Assembly (NCBI GenBank): GCA_021108415.1
Contig: JAIOQX010000006.1
Location: 248,001-312,000, forward strand
Source: Acholeplasmataceae bacterium
GTDB taxonomy: Bacteria > Bacillota_I > Bacilli_A > Acholeplasmatales > Acholeplasmataceae
DNA: 64,000 nucleotides
Direction: 5' to 3'
Under the pieces are notes generated by a model. It saw only the letters and a program-made list of their open reading frames with translations, was not told the origin of the DNA and did no database searches. Below are positions 56,899 through 64,000 of the stretch, piece after piece; position 1 is the stretch's first letter, and every line of letters starts with the position of its first letter. A program made the translations under genes and the position numbers.

Positions 56899-56926
56899 CC
56901 TATAGAAGATATATCTTCTAGGAGGC
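56899..56926. repeat. 18-bp perfect palindrome with SD-like flank
   Basis: TAGAAGATATATCTTCTA at 56903-56920 is a perfect palindrome; outer GCCT/AGGC bases can extend it. AGGAGG follows at its right edge without a start codon. It lies between the compact helicase and ligA and could be an operator or a transcript hairpin. Confidence 0.5.
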
Positions 56927-56970
56927 AAATAAAACAAGTCGTAACCCACTATAAATAAGATATTTAATGT

Positions 56971-56976
56971 TATAAT
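56971..56976 (+). promoter_or_regulatory. -10 box for ligA-uvrA
   Basis: TATAAT 19 nt before the ligA start codon; no clear -35. Confidence 0.45.
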
Positions 56977-56988
56977 ATGTATGGGTGA

Positions 56989-61780
<4,792 letters not shown>

Positions 61781-61826
61781 CAAAATAATCAATATTTGTT
61801 ATAATAAATGATGTTAAGGGGGCACT

Positions 61827-62348
61827 ATGAACGAAAAAGATCCTAAAAAACCAACCGATGAAGAAATTCAGAGATTGATTGAACAATTAAAGAAAAATAG
61901 AAGCGGTAAAAATACCGCAATTAGCTTTGGATTTTTACTGCATAGAAACTATGTAGTTCATATGACGTTTTCATTGATCATCAACTTTTTAATTAGTGCT
62001 GTTGTCATTGGACTTGCGATAGGAGTCAAAGCACCTTTAATTGAGATGGATATCATCGGATACATATTAGCAATCATCTTATTAACACTAATTGAAAACT
62101 TTGTAAAAATATTATTATTCAAATATTTTATGAGAATACTAATTTTATCCATGGGATTGTTATCTGTTTTAACACAAATCATTATTTTATATTTAATTGA
62201 TGTAATCGTTACGACAGGGTTTCATTTTCCAGGGGTTGAACAACTTATCATCTTCTCATTTATATTTAGCGGATTAAGATTTGTGTTATCGGTATATTTA
62301 AGAAGATGGTTATATACAAAAAAAATAAAGTTTTTAGAAGGTAGGTAA
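61827..62348 (+). CDS. Small polytopic membrane protein
   Basis: A 173-residue protein with a charged, Lys-rich N-terminus (about 1-35) followed by four hydrophobic helices and a basic end (LRRWLYTKKIKFLEGR). It resembles the phage-holin-like group 4 of Firmicutes only in size and topology; no firm family recognised. A TATAAT at 61800-61805 and SD AAGGGGG precede it, and hprK starts 3 nt after its stop, so it leads the hprK-lgt operon. Confidence 0.75.
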   Translation: MNEKDPKKPTDEEIQRLIEQLKKNRSGKNTAISFGFLLHRNYVVHMTFSLIINFLISAVVIGLAIGVKAPLIEMDIIGYILAIILLTLIENFVKILLFKYFMRILILSMGLLSVLTQIIILYLIDVIVTTGFHFPGVEQLIIFSFIFSGLRFVLSVYLRRWLYTKKIKFLEGR

Positions 62349-62351
62349 ATC

Positions 62352-63293
62352 ATGAAATTAAAAGTTAAACATTTAATGAATGACCTAGGATTAAAAATTA
62401 TTGCAGGTAAAAAAGGTTTAGAAAATGAAATTAAAGCAGAAATGTTATCAAGACCAGGTGTTGAACTTGCTGGTTTTCTTGATTTTTTTGATAATGAACG
62501 CTTAATCCTAATCGGATCAAAAGAAGATCATTTTATGAATTTATTACCAGAAGATGTTAAAAGATCAAGAATTGAAGATATCATGATGCAAAAACCACCA
62601 GCAATCATATTTTCAGTCAACGTAGAGATTAGTGATTTATTTATAGAACTCGGTGAAAAATATGAAGTTGGTATCATTAAAAGTGATACAAGAACAACTG
62701 CTTTAAGTTCTGTTTTGTATGCTTACCTGCATTCAAAACTAGCACCTAGAACAAGTGTTCATGGTGTCTTAATTGATATTGACGGCATGGGAACTTTAAT
62801 TACTGGTAAATCAGGCATTGGTAAATCAGAAACTGCTTTAGAACTCATTAAACGTGGTCATATCTTAGTCAGTGATGACCGTGTAGATATATTCGAAGCA
62901 GCTCAAGGTGTTTTAATCGGTAGTGCGCCTAAAATATTAGAAAAATATATTGAAGTCCGAGGTATTGGGATTGTCGATGTTGTTTCTATGTTTGGAGCAG
63001 GTGCATATCGAGAAACTAAAAAAATTAGAATCGTTGTTGAATTAGAACATTGGGAACAAGGGAAATTCTATGATCGCTTGGGTATAGAAACACAAACGGT
63101 TAAATTCTTTAATACTGAAATCGCAAAAATTACGATTCCAGTTCTACCTGGTCGAAATGTAGCAACATTAGTTGAAAGTGCTGCAATGAATCAAAAATTA
63201 AAGTTTTTAGGATATAATGCTGCAAAAGATTTAACAGAAGCTGTATCTAAAAAAGCAAGAAGAGAAAGAAAGGACGAAGAAGACGATGATTGA
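62352..63293 (+). CDS. hprK: HPr kinase/phosphorylase
   Basis: Bifunctional enzyme that phosphorylates or dephosphorylates HPr at Ser46 and so controls PTS sugar uptake. Walker A GKSGIGKSETALELIKRGH with LVSDDRVDI, and the C-terminal signature EVRGIGIVDVVSMFG, are clear; 313 residues is the normal length. The N-terminal domain (about 1-130) is also complete. The C-terminus is highly charged. Its TGA overlaps the lgt start, typical of the hprK-lgt operon in Firmicutes. Confidence 0.96.
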   Translation: MKLKVKHLMNDLGLKIIAGKKGLENEIKAEMLSRPGVELAGFLDFFDNERLILIGSKEDHFMNLLPEDVKRSRIEDIMMQKPPAIIFSVNVEISDLFIELGEKYEVGIIKSDTRTTALSSVLYAYLHSKLAPRTSVHGVLIDIDGMGTLITGKSGIGKSETALELIKRGHILVSDDRVDIFEAAQGVLIGSAPKILEKYIEVRGIGIVDVVSMFGAGAYRETKKIRIVVELEHWEQGKFYDRLGIETQTVKFFNTEIAKITIPVLPGRNVATLVESAAMNQKLKFLGYNAAKDLTEAVSKKARRERKDEEDDD

Positions 63294-64000
63294 TTACTTG
63301 AAGAAAAACAAACAAGGTGTTTATTTATATGGAGGTATATTTTTAGGTGTTGTTTTATTAATTACACTAGCAGTATCTTCTTTAAATGGATCCCCTTTAG
63401 ATTCATCTTTATCACATGATATGGTTTTAAGAAATGAAACTGCAATTAATCTAGGGTTTGCGTCTATTGCATGGTATGCAGTATTTATCTTAACTGGAAT
63501 TATAGTTGCAGGGACACTTGCTTACTTTGAATTTAAAAAACTAGGATGGGATCCTGATGCATTATTTGATGGATTTTTATTTGCTGTACCACTGTCTATC
63601 ATAGGATCTAGATTATATTATGTTATTTTTGATCCATCACCTAATTATGAAAATTTCATTGATGTTATTAACATCACTCAAGGCGGACTAGCTATCCATG
63701 GAGCTGTAATCACAGCAATAGTTTTTCTTATTTTCTTTGCTAGAAAGAAAAAACTTAATTTTTGGGTATTAGCAGATATGATGGCTATTGGATTTTTAGC
63801 AGGTCAAATCATTGGTCGCTGGGGAAATTTCATGAATGGTGAAGCTCATGGTCCAGTGATTCAAAGTCAATTTATTTTAAATGTATTACCTAACTTTATT
63901 AAGGTCAATATGACAACTGCCGCAGGAACAATCATCCATCCAACATTCTTCTACGAAGGATTATGGAACTTTACAGGGCTTGTGTTCTTATTAATTACAA
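63286..64000 (+). CDS. lgt: Prolipoprotein diacylglyceryl transferase Lgt (cut by window edge)
   Basis: Membrane enzyme that attaches diacylglycerol to lipobox cysteines, needed for MetQ and the island lipoprotein. The frame runs from ATG 63286 open to the last base, so the C-terminus is missing. LSIIGSRLYYVIF, GGLAIHGAVITA and the Lgt signature GRWGNFMNGEAHGP are visible. Several membrane spans. It starts 8 nt before the end of hprK. Confidence 0.95.
   Translation, partial: MIDYLKKNKQGVYLYGGIFLGVVLLITLAVSSLNGSPLDSSLSHDMVLRNETAINLGFASIAWYAVFILTGIIVAGTLAYFEFKKLGWDPDALFDGFLFAVPLSIIGSRLYYVIFDPSPNYENFIDVINITQGGLAIHGAVITAIVFLIFFARKKKLNFWVLADMMAIGFLAGQIIGRWGNFMNGEAHGPVIQSQFILNVLPNFIKVNMTTAAGTIIHPTFFYEGLWNFTGLVFLLIT

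Overview
The window looks like part of the chromosome of a wall-less, AT-rich Firmicutes relative of the Acholeplasma type (Mollicutes, Acholeplasmatales). It reads with the standard code: Trp is TGG, and TGA ends many genes, often in ATGA overlaps such as response regulator/histidine kinase and hprK/lgt. It has the MEP isoprenoid route (IspE, fused IspDF), a glutaminyl-tRNA synthetase, a PduL-type phosphotransacylase and HPr kinase. No murein-synthesis gene is visible. Genus assignment is inference.

Layout. 1-5100: recF (partial), gyrB, gyrA, the usual near-origin block. 5200-7870: SAM-riboswitch-like leader and the MetNIQ methionine importer. 7900-13400: envelope genes (LTA-synthase-like enzyme, DUF1361 protein, undecaprenyl-diphosphatase UppP, DUF368/PopT flippase, GalU). 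13400-15000: T-box leader and serS. 15000-23600: two-component system, HIT protein, PduL, HD hydrolase, RNase M5-RsmA-IspE, SpoVG, Prs, Pth. 23600-35200: Mfd, aminotransferase, c-di-AMP cyclase CdaA with a small membrane protein and a PAS/degenerate-GGDEF protein, folate and isoprenoid enzymes, NifU-like protein, DegV, flavodoxin, alpha/beta hydrolase. 35200-44900: an accessory island. 44950-64000: housekeeping again (S1 protein, Pgi, the t6A cluster TsaE-TsaB-RimI-TsaD, a methyltransferase, GlnS, PcrA and a shorter UvrD-type helicase, LigA, UvrA, HprK, Lgt partial).

The island is the most striking part. A very large RHS/YD-repeat polymorphic toxin (about 2,110 codons, 37824-44165) ends in a JAMM/DUF4329-like tip and is followed by an overlapping lipoprotein gene, a likely immunity partner. 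To its left, on the opposite strand, lies a headless copy of the RHS core fused to a different tip, an EndoU-type RNase, followed by its own small putative immunity gene. The two core copies form a 611-bp inverted repeat that I read as identical base for base, and the promoter and N-terminal body of the toxin lie between the arms. Recombination between the arms would flip the body and attach it to the other tip and immunity gene, so the locus looks like an invertible toxin-tip switch. Similar hairpin terminators lie beyond both cassettes, and an IS3-type remnant sits beside the left one. In the present sequence the body carries one in-frame TGA (39957-39959), so the toxin may be inactive, read through, or affected by a sequencing error.

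No tRNA, rRNA or CRISPR array was seen.
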